The translations under genes and the position numbers were made by a program. This document shows positions 18,501 through 25,969 of a DNA stretch of 64,000 nucleotides, in pieces (the first letter of the stretch is position 1; every line of letters begins with the position of its first letter). Origin of the DNA: an uncultured Chloroflexota bacterium (GTDB taxonomy: Bacteria; Chloroflexota; Anaerolineae; Anaerolineales; Anaerolineaceae); assembly GCA_902786265.1 (NCBI GenBank), contig CADACE010000032.1, forward strand, positions 1 through 64,000, written 5' to 3'. The notes beneath the pieces were generated by a model that ran no database searches, had not been told where the DNA came from, and was given only the letters and a program-made list of their open reading frames with translations.

Positions 18501-19062
18501 TCCAAGCACCTGAAACTGTTGAAAACGATATATTGTATAGTGAATATTGTTCGATAAACCAGGCCAAAACTGATGGTTCGCTATTAATCCAATCTACTAA
18601 TATCGAGGCATCATAAACCCTAACCTGCCTCCACTTTTTCTGACTATTTTTTTCCGCTTCCCATTCTGTTATCGAAACCCTGTGTGCCCATATATAAGGT
18701 GTAACAAGGTAAAAAGTTGCCTCATCAGTTTTTATTCCAAGAGGACTGTCAGTTCTTTTTTGGTAATCAGAATTAATCTTATTAAGGCCATTACCCGTAG
18801 TCCCGAATTCCCAAACACTTTTTCCAGAGTTCACATATTCTGTTTGGAAACCCACCTCGATAACGCCATCATATCCAGGTGCCCATATATCATCTTTATC
18901 AGGAATCCTAATTGAGGATATTTGATCACAACCCGAAATAATCAGTCTCTTAATTAATTCTGGAAGAATAGATTCTGATTTTTTCTTATTGTTAGCTATT
19001 AAATCTTCGAATTTCCTGGGATTAATGACGTACATAGAATTTTTCCATTTACCGAAACTCAT
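15538..19062 (-). CDS. Large protein with N-terminal nuclease-like domain, 1174 aa
   Basis: An AT-rich gene unlike its neighbours. Residues 55-170 look like a restriction-endonuclease fold: the GYDGVIEV (Asp65) and SVWEFGTTGN (Glu85) pattern, then YQKRT, a TPYIW strand and WRQVRVYDASILVDWI. Residues ~190-350 have the layout of a degenerate NTPase region, without a clear P-loop. The remaining ~800 residues are helical, repeat-like and hydrophilic, suitable for a sensor. Large nuclease-plus-repeat proteins in such islands are often antiphage effectors, for example STAND/Avs-like proteins. I cannot assign it to a named system. The gap 15378-15537 carries no gene. Confidence 0.7.
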   Translation of the reverse strand: MSFGKWKNSMYVINPRKFEDLIANNKKKSESILPELIKRLIISGCDQISSIRIPDKDDIWAPGYDGVIEVGFQTEYVNSGKSVWEFGTTGNGLNKINSDYQKRTDSPLGIKTDEATFYLVTPYIWAHRVSITEWEAEKNSQKKWRQVRVYDASILVDWINSEPSVLAWFIEQYSLYNISFSTVSGAWNSFSNKTNPKMTSNFFIAQCQMQVAQFLECCKNNTVIRVRAETTLEAQGFVLSSLLQDKDFAENCIVINDKVTYHKISELVKNKLLFLNFRYEDDIHLDDNSIILCFGKCDTSIRPDVQLPVKTKSQIESNLIEMGLSVSEANESYFFSHGNIFALIRQLPGQINMPKPGWTNSTDLEYLFPLLFLRSFSYDHDRVIVESLSDASYEEIEKKYNEFLRMEDSPIKKTGNYYVITNYEEVWEVLNPSIESKSFNLLVSTVFDLLDSVRSNESWKGYSKDSSYFHNLFSNMLQSLSFFSYTDPSNRKIPDIVSRILEFLPYSNTFYVLGPNLIYLAEASPETVMNYIANDLKNKEGFISQIFNSDGNSYKCSYFLSALEELSKYQESAIDSCRTLFALSIIKKEYAPHNSPRDSLLTILCLWDNYSILDLSQKVLLVKKFIHESEHDGIILALELISKNTNIHGIRYRSIYGKKISEKEFGGALRNAIDDLSEIVFDKTSKMHCAEIVKKIINQYYYFSPILFARFVNDFSSEIYEPKELILLNYEVRMEVCNLVRDFPERKDSFYKTLSVLINKTSPKDPVDCISWMFRDQFFIPFDELTDIEYRLDEMETIFTQRQKELKTLFSTNGIDAIQRLYSNLEDIYYWGDLLGKTFSSDIVISLCQNLLFQKKIEIFCGAYDTLPQKAAYEFFVLLDSKDKMEILPHMRRSNIDNWLSGEEEIKAYWQNKDSNPINEKEYRTRLEVCPQGLLRYCYEIVNANSSNCITITFEILNAICRDHNISEFNRRLDNYLLQEIVEQIDSLYYSDEWGLLCLQLYNLDLLKRLTEGIKKLFFYSPNYFRNSKMIEKSKKYPFRSQYRLPACAYDNYKNFKNFFEHLIQNKENYLIGNVLGKEIISSHNQMPHLFILQTLEEINNYEVDHAISLAIIITQGCRTISDGENLRQQAEKYEKKAKECEIDYPHMARIFREIKNTLLSDANQDQIRAELFL

Positions 19063-19102
19063 TCTCTATATTATAAATACACATTTTTTTCGACTGAAAA
19101 CA

Positions 19103-20074
19103 TCAAAGTTTTTTTAGGAATGACATTCGCTCGGAAATTAAATTGATAAAGGTGATTTTCTTATTCGCAGGCAACAGTGATTTTTCAGCGAGGGTGAGTA
19201 GCGATTTTTCTTGATTGATACACTGTCCGATCAATGCATCCGCGACCTTTTCGCTTATCCCAATACTCAGAGCAAATTTGATAAAATCGTTCCTTCGTAT
19301 ACGGCGGTTTTTCCCGCACATCGTCAATGCAAACTCATCATTATCTTCCGGCAGGACCACATTCACCGGAAGAAAATCATAGGTTGGTGATAACACGTAT
19401 TTCTGACTTCCTGGATCAATTTCGATCAGCGAAAGATTCTTCAGATGAAGATCTGAATTCCCAATCACAAAAGAGAGTAAAAGCCGATAATAAAAATCCG
19501 TCAGATCAATCCCGGGGCGATCTGAAAATCGCTGAATGATTTTGGCGCAGCGCTCATAGGAACCACGGTATTTATCCTGGGCAAGGCGGCCATCCAATTG
19601 ACAGAAATCCTCCATGGCAAGCATTGACGGGTTTTTATTTCCGATACGGTCGATCCGCCTGGTAATATACGCGAGATTATTCGTCTGTCCATTGAGCCGG
19701 ATCAAAGCATAAGGAACCGTTTTGATACCCACCGCTTCCGCCATTTGCATTGCCAGGTATTCACATTCCGGAAGATTTTCATATTCCACGGTCGGGGGTT
19801 TCAAAATAAATCCGGTCGGATAATTCACCAAAGTCAGACGTGGATTTACTCCGGCAGTGAGATGCAGAGAGATTTTCTTTTGAACACCCGGAACCGTAAG
19901 CCCCTGATTCACACTCTCCTTAGCAAGTTCAAGCAGCTTATCTTCGGTGATATCGATCTCCGGCAGCTTACGCGTTCCAAAGAACCGCCTGACACAGGTT
20001 CGATGCCATCCGGTACTGAGTTCTTCTTCAGAAGCAGATGCATCGATCGGTTTGGAGCAGCACAGGCAATTCAT
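19103..20074 (-). CDS. hipT: HipT-like Ser/Thr kinase toxin of a HipBST module
   Basis: HipA-family kinase of 323 aa. The N terminus has a small Cys/His-containing segment (MNCLCCSKPID... WHRTC, then FFG). The Gly-rich loop reads TVPGVQKKISL (residues 60-70), the site where HipA/HipT proteins autophosphorylate; Thr replaces one of the usual serines. The catalytic segment is GNSDLHLKNLSL, and the metal-binding segment is SPTYDFLPV. The start at 20074 overlaps the hipS stop as ATGA. In HipBST systems HipT phosphorylates a tRNA synthetase and is countered by HipS. HipA's N-terminal subdomain is absent here and encoded by hipS. Confidence 0.88.
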   Translation of the reverse strand: MNCLCCSKPIDASASEEELSTGWHRTCVRRFFGTRKLPEIDITEDKLLELAKESVNQGLTVPGVQKKISLHLTAGVNPRLTLVNYPTGFILKPPTVEYENLPECEYLAMQMAEAVGIKTVPYALIRLNGQTNNLAYITRRIDRIGNKNPSMLAMEDFCQLDGRLAQDKYRGSYERCAKIIQRFSDRPGIDLTDFYYRLLLSFVIGNSDLHLKNLSLIEIDPGSQKYVLSPTYDFLPVNVVLPEDNDEFALTMCGKNRRIRRNDFIKFALSIGISEKVADALIGQCINQEKSLLTLAEKSLLPANKKITFINLISERMSFLKKL

Positions 20075-20397
20075 AGGATCTCTCCCCGAATACTGACATT
20101 GCCGATGCAGTCCCGGCATGCTGCAAGAAGCAAACCGAACCGATCATTCTGATCGATCTTCCAGTTGTGTGAAACAATATCCAGCAGCCATCCTTCCGGA
20201 ATCAGTCCGTCAAAAAATGCAAACAGCGTCTGTGATTCATACGGTCGTTCTTGGAGCGGAAGTGTAAGGCTGACAGGAAGGGGATCATCAGACGCCAGAT
20301 AATTTTGATCATAGGCAAAGGAATACCCCGCGTCTGTCTCTTCGAGAAGCCCGGCATATTGATTGCAGACGTAGACAAAGGCTTTTCTATAAGCCAT
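20071..20397 (-). CDS. hipS: HipS-like small protein (HipA N-subdomain-1)
   Basis: 108 aa, matching the N-terminal subdomain of HipA: YAGLLEETDAGYSFAY, then the typical DDPLPVSLTLPLQERPYES with FFDGLIPEGW. In the three-gene HipBST systems this separate protein acts as the antitoxin of the kinase. It overlaps hipB by 11 bp and hipT by 4 bp, so the three are translated as a unit. Its final residues still follow the HipA pattern (CIGNVSIRG), after which HipT takes over in another frame. Confidence 0.88.
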   Translation of the reverse strand: MAYRKAFVYVCNQYAGLLEETDAGYSFAYDQNYLASDDPLPVSLTLPLQERPYESQTLFAFFDGLIPEGWLLDIVSHNWKIDQNDRFGLLLAACRDCIGNVSIRGEIL

Positions 20398-20602
20398 TAT
20401 CTTCTCCTGTTATCTTTCCCGGAACCGCGGTCATACCGAACATCGCCAGCGCCTGGTTTACTTTGTCCATCCGAACAGTTTCTTTTCCCTGTTCCAGATC
20501 ACGGACAAAGCGAAGGCCGAGCCCGGAACGCAAAGCGAATTCCTTCTGCGTTAGTCCGGCTGCTTTCCGATTGGATTTTATAAACTTCGCTATTTCATTC
20601 AT
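20387..20602 (-). CDS. hipB: HipB-like XRE transcriptional regulator
   Basis: 71-aa lambda-repressor type HTH (AAGLTQKEFALRSGLGLRFVRDLEQGKETV), first gene of the HipBST operon. It probably binds the palindromes upstream and represses the operon, boosted by HipS/HipT. No Shine-Dalgarno is present and the -10 box is 6 nt from the ATG, so the mRNA is probably leaderless. Confidence 0.88.
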   Translation of the reverse strand: MNEIAKFIKSNRKAAGLTQKEFALRSGLGLRFVRDLEQGKETVRMDKVNQALAMFGMTAVPGKITGEDNGL

Positions 20603-20608
20603 ACTGTA

Positions 20609-20711
20609 ATAATATACCCGTACGGGTTCTTTGTCAATACTATTCTGATAGAATATACCACAAAGGGTATAATTCGTTAATTAACAGTTATTAAAGTCCC
20701 GAAAGGGTATA
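20609..20711 (-). promoter_or_regulatory. hipBST promoter and operators
   Basis: On the minus strand, TTGACA (20632-20637) and TATTAT (20609-20614) are separated by exactly 17 bp. The spacer contains the perfect palindrome ACCCGTACGGGT (20616-20627), so a bound repressor would block RNA polymerase. A second inverted repeat, TATACC/GGTATA, lies at 20654-20671, and a third related half-site pair, CCCGAAAGGGTATA, near 20698-20711. The rest of the 303-bp gap to 20906 shows nothing else. Confidence 0.82.
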
Positions 20712-20905
20712 TTTACCATATTTGAGAATATATCCAGTATTTCTATGACCTGCTTTCATTTGATTCGAGGTAAAATCAACCGCTATCTTTAGGGTATTTC
20801 GCCTGTCTTTTAACAGATTTTTTATGAAAGGTCAGCATTTCGCTTGCCTGCTGGGTATGGTAATTGGTTTCATAAAAGTTTGATGATAAATAGAGCTAAT
20901 AATAT

Positions 20906-22921
20906 TTAATTATAAATTCCCAACTTATCAAAGAGGATTTTATTTCGCTTTTCAGAATCATTTTTTAGCTTGTCGTAAGAAATGACTTCAATATAAGCCT
21001 TTAGATTAGCGTTATAAAGATATGCACCAAGATTATCAGGGGTTCTCATAAATGGCATATTATTTAGTATTCTTTCTAATGACGGAGTTATATCGCATAT
21101 TGCATATAAATAGAACTTCGTTGTGTCAGATACTATTATTGGTCGTTGATAACTATCTTTAACCTTTTTTGACTTGATTTTCTCCGCATAATCCATGAGT
21201 TGAGTAATCGGATTTTCCTCCATATTATAATCATCTCGCATAGGACGTTTCAGTTCAAAGATGGTAATAGAATCATAAGCGGTCCCTGTATTCTCACTAT
21301 CAACCATAACGACAGGAGCATCTAAAACAAGAATGTCTATTCGATCCTCTTTAGAATTATTATTAAATGGTTTGTCAGATGAAATAAATTGACTAAACGA
21401 TAATTTTTCATCGATTAGCCATAAATTATGACTCTCATAAGGAATTTCATCAGACGTTGAACGCATCGGATAAATTAGTTGATGCAAGTATTTTTCAAGA
21501 TTGAATTTCCCATCTGGTTTTATATTGAGGCCCTGCTTCAACAAATTCAATATTATTTTTCTATGAATAACATAATCGGCTAGGGCTGCCATATTCACAT
21601 CACTTACTTTTTGGATAGTTTCTTGAAATTGTTTTTGATATTCCTCGGTTGAAATACTGCCTTTTTCAAGGTTTTTCATCAGATCATTGCATTCATTTTT
21701 TGTTTTATTTTCAAGATCTCTTTTAATTCTGTATAACTCATCATCCAATTCATCATCTGAAACTCCAGGTTTAATCGCAGCTATTTCATCACGAACATAA
21801 TGATGCAAATGTCGATATTGAGGCGCCATCTCGGATGTATATTTTTGGATTCTTTCCATTTTTAGTTTATTGATTCTATCCAAGTAATCCCCAAGATATT
21901 CTGTAATTAAAGAGCAGGCTGCAGAAATTATTTCACCCATACTGGGATAATTTGGTAATAAATCGCTTCTTTCCTGAGGAATTGTAAAAGACAAACGATT
22001 CATATCAACATTTTGATTAAAATAATCGCTTGTTAACACTCCAAGATACCAATATCCTAATTTTTCAAAAATGTTTGAATCAAGATCAACAATTATTTTT
22101 TCTAAGTTTTTAGTATCAACCAATCTGTCATTAGCACATATGAACAGAGTGTTTTTATTTGAAAAAACCTTGTCATTTATTTTTATATTCAAAAGAGTAA
22201 AAGTTTTGTCTCCAACCGTAAATATCCTTTTATTTTCTTCTATTGAAAATTTATCCTTGAATACTTTATTCAAAATGAATTCATTTTCAACATCCAATAA
22301 AGTTATTTCCGGACATGAACTACTGAGAAAATAAATAAAACAATGTTGTAATATACGAGTCATAATGGTATCAGACTGTTTAGGAACATATTCTGAATAT
22401 TCCTTTTTATATTCTTTTAGCTGAACGGATGTGATATTTTCAGTTCCTTCAGTATCTTCCTTTATTATGTCTTCAATAGTTCCTTGATCTAAAGAAAAAT
22501 CAAAATCTCTGGATGCAAAAGTATTGTCATTATTTCTATATGTACTTGTAATATGAACAGATGAAAAAGCCTTCAGCCATGAAAACCTTCCGATACCTTT
22601 TCCCCCTATTCTTTCTTTGTATAATGAATCTGCTTCCATAAAAGAAGCCATATTTTCATCAGTAAAACCAATCCCATTATCTGAAATTTTGAAGCCTAAG
22701 ATCGTACCATTTTCAGAATTAGGAAGAAGAGTTTTTTCTCGGACAATTTCAATAGTAATTTTTCCATCTTCTCTTTTGAATAAAGGATCCCTTTGAGTAC
22801 GTTCATCGATTGCATTTATTGAATTTACTATTGCTTCATATAAAGGAACCAAGGGTTGATTTTTAGGAAGATTAAAATTCCTAACTTTCCCTTGAAGATT
22901 TGATGAAAATCTTCGTTTCAT
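20906..22921 (-). CDS. GHKL ATPase with C-terminal nuclease-like domain, 671 aa
   Basis: The N-terminal 200 residues form a GHKL (Hsp90/MutL-type) ATPase: N-box EAIVNSINA (Glu29, Asn33), G1 DNGIGF (Asp81) and the lid/G2 GGKGIGRFSW (106-115). A helical middle follows. Near residues 540-580 is a probable PD-(D/E)xK core: RIDILVLDAPVVM, then SITIFELKRP, and QLMDYAEKI. ATPase plus nuclease architecture and the neighbourhood suggest antiphage defence. I cannot name a described system. It is AT-rich, and a HTH gene lies 93 bp upstream on the same strand. Confidence 0.78.
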   Translation of the reverse strand: MKRRFSSNLQGKVRNFNLPKNQPLVPLYEAIVNSINAIDERTQRDPLFKREDGKITIEIVREKTLLPNSENGTILGFKISDNGIGFTDENMASFMEADSLYKERIGGKGIGRFSWLKAFSSVHITSTYRNNDNTFASRDFDFSLDQGTIEDIIKEDTEGTENITSVQLKEYKKEYSEYVPKQSDTIMTRILQHCFIYFLSSSCPEITLLDVENEFILNKVFKDKFSIEENKRIFTVGDKTFTLLNIKINDKVFSNKNTLFICANDRLVDTKNLEKIIVDLDSNIFEKLGYWYLGVLTSDYFNQNVDMNRLSFTIPQERSDLLPNYPSMGEIISAACSLITEYLGDYLDRINKLKMERIQKYTSEMAPQYRHLHHYVRDEIAAIKPGVSDDELDDELYRIKRDLENKTKNECNDLMKNLEKGSISTEEYQKQFQETIQKVSDVNMAALADYVIHRKIILNLLKQGLNIKPDGKFNLEKYLHQLIYPMRSTSDEIPYESHNLWLIDEKLSFSQFISSDKPFNNNSKEDRIDILVLDAPVVMVDSENTGTAYDSITIFELKRPMRDDYNMEENPITQLMDYAEKIKSKKVKDSYQRPIIVSDTTKFYLYAICDITPSLERILNNMPFMRTPDNLGAYLYNANLKAYIEVISYDKLKNDSEKRNKILFDKLGIYN

Positions 22922-23014
22922 AACACATTATCCTATCTATGCAAAACCTCTGCATCTAGATCCAAAGCTTAGGTAAATTATATAAAAATGACTAATATTT
23001 CTCATGATTATTCG

Positions 23015-23449
23015 TCATTCTCCAGTTTCCATTATTTCAAGCTCTTTGAGCTCTTTACGCAATTCAGCAATTCGATTCATAATCTTTTCTTTTTTCAATC
23101 TGTTGATCCTTGTCAGTGTCTCTGGATTTTTACTTTGGAAAAAATCCTCGGGTGTGAGCATTTTATCTTTTCCTGTTTTTTTGTTTCGCAGGATTAATTC
23201 ATAATCACAAGCAAAGGCTGTTATGATGAAATCATCGATGGAAAAAGAATTTCTTATAAATTTGTTAGCTAGAGATTGTGGTTGACAATTCAGATATTCT
23301 GCAAGATCCTTTTGGCTCAATTTTACGTTTTCCATCATTTCACGAATCACAGCGGAACTTGTCTTCCCATCCTCAAGTAGATCTGAAATACGACGGTTTT
23401 TTTGACTTTCTACAAACAGTCTTCCAGTTTCAATAATATCTTTGCTCAT
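23015..23449 (-). CDS. Helix-turn-helix protein upstream of the GHKL gene, 144 aa
   Basis: The middle contains an XRE-like HTH (KLSQKDLAEYLNCQPQSLANKFIRNSFSIDDFI), and the C terminus is a basic coiled coil (RINRLKKEKIMNRIAELRKELKELE). The start at 23449 is preceded by AAAGGCGG at good spacing; the ATG 15 bp upstream has none. It may regulate the GHKL gene that follows or act as its antitoxin-like partner; this is context only. Confidence 0.72.
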   Translation of the reverse strand: MSKDIIETGRLFVESQKNRRISDLLEDGKTSSAVIREMMENVKLSQKDLAEYLNCQPQSLANKFIRNSFSIDDFIITAFACDYELILRNKKTGKDKMLTPEDFFQSKNPETLTRINRLKKEKIMNRIAELRKELKELEIMETGE

Positions 23450-23604
23450 TTTTCCGCCTTTCAATAGATATATTGATTATACAACATATTTCAGTTCTGA
23501 TGTTTGTGCAACGTAATATAATCATATTAATTATTTATATAATTTCAAATTGAGTATATAATATGAAACGGAACCTTGACAACTGAATAATAAGGCCAGC
23601 AGAT

Positions 23605-23642
23605 AATTCGCGAAAAAAACATGTCCTTTTATAGAAGGATCA
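23605..23642 (+). promoter_or_regulatory. Shared upstream motif, copy 1
   Basis: The 19-bp AATTCGCGAAAAAAACATG is repeated at 24149-24167. Both copies are followed by a short hairpin (here TCCTTTTATAGAAGGA; at 24168-24180 a CCC...GGG version) and then by a plus-strand gene 50-160 bp later. The core AATTCGCGAAAAA also occurs in the left-end arm repeat near 11362. The remainder of 23465-23693 shows only a TTGACA at 23576-23581. Confidence 0.6.
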
Positions 23643-23693
23643 TTTACTGATGATCTAATCCACACAGACTAAATATTGTAAGGAGAATAAAAG

Positions 23694-24056
23694 ATGAATT
23701 TTATTGGAAAGCTATTGGCTAGCATGATGATGCATAGGGAAAATGAAGTATTCCAAGCAGAAACCGCTCCAACAATACCGGTTCCTCAGGAGAAATACTT
23801 CGGAGGAGTTCCGTTATCTGAGCTGACTGGGCTTGCCCGAGAGATATATCATGGTGAGTACTGTTCTATAGATCAGTGGGGATTTCTGGTTTTCCATTCA
23901 AGATCCAAACGCGGTCATCAACACAACCATACGCAGATGGAACTGAATGATAACGGGAAACTGATCAGTCTTGGCGGGCATTACGAGGGTGAATTATGGT
24001 CGATCCCGGACGAATTCGCCAAAAGAGCAAATGAAAGGTTCACTTTTACAAAATAA
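23694..24056 (+). CDS. Small hypothetical protein, 120 aa
   Basis: No family recognised. It begins MNFIGKLLASMMMHRENEVF and has a central Tyr/Gly-rich region (YHGEYCSIDQWGFLVFHSRSK), with a His cluster (RGHQHNHTQM). No transmembrane segment or signal peptide is clear. The start has AAGGAG 9 nt upstream. It shares an upstream motif with the next gene at 24342 and points the same way, so the two may be co-regulated. Confidence 0.65.
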   Translation: MNFIGKLLASMMMHRENEVFQAETAPTIPVPQEKYFGGVPLSELTGLAREIYHGEYCSIDQWGFLVFHSRSKRGHQHNHTQMELNDNGKLISLGGHYEGELWSIPDEFAKRANERFTFTK

Positions 24057-24148
24057 ATAAGCACCGTTCGCTTTTCTCACCCCGTTCAGAAAAGCATATC
24101 GTGAAAATGATATGTTTTTCTGATCTTATTTTTCAGGAACAGTTTTGA

Positions 24149-24183
24149 AATTCGCGAAAAAAACATGCCCTTATATAGAGGGG
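24149..24183 (+). promoter_or_regulatory. Shared upstream motif, copy 2
   Basis: Second copy of AATTCGCGAAAAAAACATG plus a short hairpin (CCCTTATATAGAGGGG), upstream of the 419-aa gene. The hairpin stem differs from copy 1 but can still pair. Confidence 0.6.
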
Positions 24184-24341
24184 TTGTTCATGCCATGAAA
24201 GGAGGTGGAAAACAATCGTTGACAGAGTGTTCTGTCGTTTATGTTTTTCGGGAAACCTGAAAACCAATTTCAGAATTTCTGATGATATCGTTTGAAACCG
24301 GAGTAAATTATGCTTCGGACTTTGTAACTCCAAGGAGATTT

Positions 24342-25601
24342 ATGGCAAAAAGAAAGAAAAAGAAGTCTTCACCTTTATTACATAATATAACCACACAATG
24401 TTATGGACAAGTAATTCAATCAGAGATGAACCACCGTCTTACTGAAATGACGAAATTAGTTGCAGAAACGGAATCCAGACATACTGGAGCACTGATGGAA
24501 GTGAACAGGTCCAGAGAACTAATCGAGCAGACTATTCAATGCAATCGTGGTGGTGCAACCGGAATGCATGGTTTTATTGGCGAAAAAATGCAGGTATATT
24601 TGTCAAATGCATGGGATATTATGAAGGGAAAAGAACCGGTTCATAATCTTATCGATGACAACGGCATGACCGATTATTTCCGCTACGATATTCCCATTCA
24701 ACAAAAGGCTTGTATTTCAGATAATTGTCTGGGCCTGTCACATATCTTGGACCACTCAATGAAATATCCCGATTTTGACGGAATTTACCAGATTCCTAAA
24801 GATCAATACAATCTGTTGATCTGGTATCAGAATTTATCGCCGGATTTCGCCGTCAAATTATCAAAGGCAGAGTACAGGCAATACAAGAAAGTTATGAAAT
24901 ATCTGCCCCTGCTCAAAGGGAAGAAAATCGAGCCAATGGTTGTCAGTTATGATGAAATTCAAGCCGGAAAAGCATTTCAAACACTGAACCGACATAAAGA
25001 AGGACTTGATAGATTTTACCGGAGTGAAAAATCTACGATAATCCAAAGCCATCGTCCATCAATCGGACAGTGCGCAAAATCAGCGGGAATCTCAGCGGGA
25101 CTGCAAGGTGGAATCGGGTTGATATCAACCACGTACCATCATGCAAAAGAAAAAAACGGGTTGGATAAGCTTGAGCGCCAAGATTGGCTCGAAATCGGTA
25201 AAAATACAGCTATCGAAACAGGCAAAGGTGCAGTTCACGGAGCAGGTGTATATGCTATGACGAATTACATTCCTGGAATGACTGCAAACTCCTCTGCTGC
25301 CATAATGACCTTCATTATCGATGGTGGTTCCGAAACGGTCAGATACTGTAAGCATGAAATATCCCGGAAGGAATATTGCTATACTCTTCTGGATATTGGG
25401 GCTGATGCCGGATTTGCTGCCATCTTCGCAAAAATCGGTGGAAAATTAATCCCGATTCCATTTGCAGGAGAGATAATTGGAAGCCTGGTAGGGAGAGGCG
25501 CATACAGTCTGATAAAAGGTCTTGGAAATAAATGTATACCCATGATCGATAGGCGAACAAAAGCAGATCAATTATTGGCAGCACTGCCTTCTGCCGGATA
25601 A
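24342..25601 (+). CDS. Conserved protein of unknown function with Gly-rich hydrophobic C-terminal half, 419 aa
   Basis: I chose the ATG at 24342 (MAKRKKKKSS) because CAAGGAGAT precedes it at good spacing. The N-terminal half has patterns that recur in a widespread uncharacterised family: GGATGMHGFIGEK, then DDNGMTDYFRYDIPIQQK, and YPDFDGIYQIPKDQY. The C-terminal half has three Gly/Ala-rich hydrophobic stretches (GISAGLQGGIGLIS, MTANSSAAIMTFIID, PIPFAGEIIGSLVGRGAY) that could insert in a membrane. A membrane-acting effector is possible, but no function is established. It is convergent with the McrBC operon. Confidence 0.72.
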   Translation: MAKRKKKKSSPLLHNITTQCYGQVIQSEMNHRLTEMTKLVAETESRHTGALMEVNRSRELIEQTIQCNRGGATGMHGFIGEKMQVYLSNAWDIMKGKEPVHNLIDDNGMTDYFRYDIPIQQKACISDNCLGLSHILDHSMKYPDFDGIYQIPKDQYNLLIWYQNLSPDFAVKLSKAEYRQYKKVMKYLPLLKGKKIEPMVVSYDEIQAGKAFQTLNRHKEGLDRFYRSEKSTIIQSHRPSIGQCAKSAGISAGLQGGIGLISTTYHHAKEKNGLDKLERQDWLEIGKNTAIETGKGAVHGAGVYAMTNYIPGMTANSSAAIMTFIIDGGSETVRYCKHEISRKEYCYTLLDIGADAGFAAIFAKIGGKLIPIPFAGEIIGSLVGRGAYSLIKGLGNKCIPMIDRRTKADQLLAALPSAG

Positions 25602-25641
25602 TCAAGACTTTTTTGTTGAAACACGATCGCTCTATCTCTAC

Positions 25642-25947
25642 TCATAGATATAACTTCTGAGAATCTGTTCCAAAATATCTGTTCAGATCCTCAAGGATGG
25701 CATCCGAATATATTTCCCTCTCGGACAGTTTTTTGACTTCAATAATAAGTGGTGGAATATCCTCTTTGGGAATTCCTCCACTTTTCAGTTTGTTTTGATA
25801 ATATGGCGTCAGCAAATGTATGACAAGATCATTTCTGTTTATAAACTCAACAGCGATTTGATCACCGGATGGGGATACAGTACATCGCACTGTCGGAACC
25901 TCTTTTGTGAGTATCTGACATAATTCGTCTGTTGTTACAAGTGCCAT
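25642..25947 (-). CDS. Small hypothetical protein at the end of the mcrBC operon, 101 aa
   Basis: No family recognised. Begins MALVTTDELCQILTKEVP and ends with a helical segment EREIYSDAILEDLNRYFG; soluble and slightly acidic. It starts 22 bp after mcrC and is surely co-transcribed with it. It may be an accessory or regulatory subunit; there is no motif to show this. Confidence 0.7.
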   Translation of the reverse strand: MALVTTDELCQILTKEVPTVRCTVSPSGDQIAVEFINRNDLVIHLLTPYYQNKLKSGGIPKEDIPPLIIEVKKLSEREIYSDAILEDLNRYFGTDSQKLYL

Positions 25948-25969
25948 TCTTTTTCCGCCAATTGTTCAA

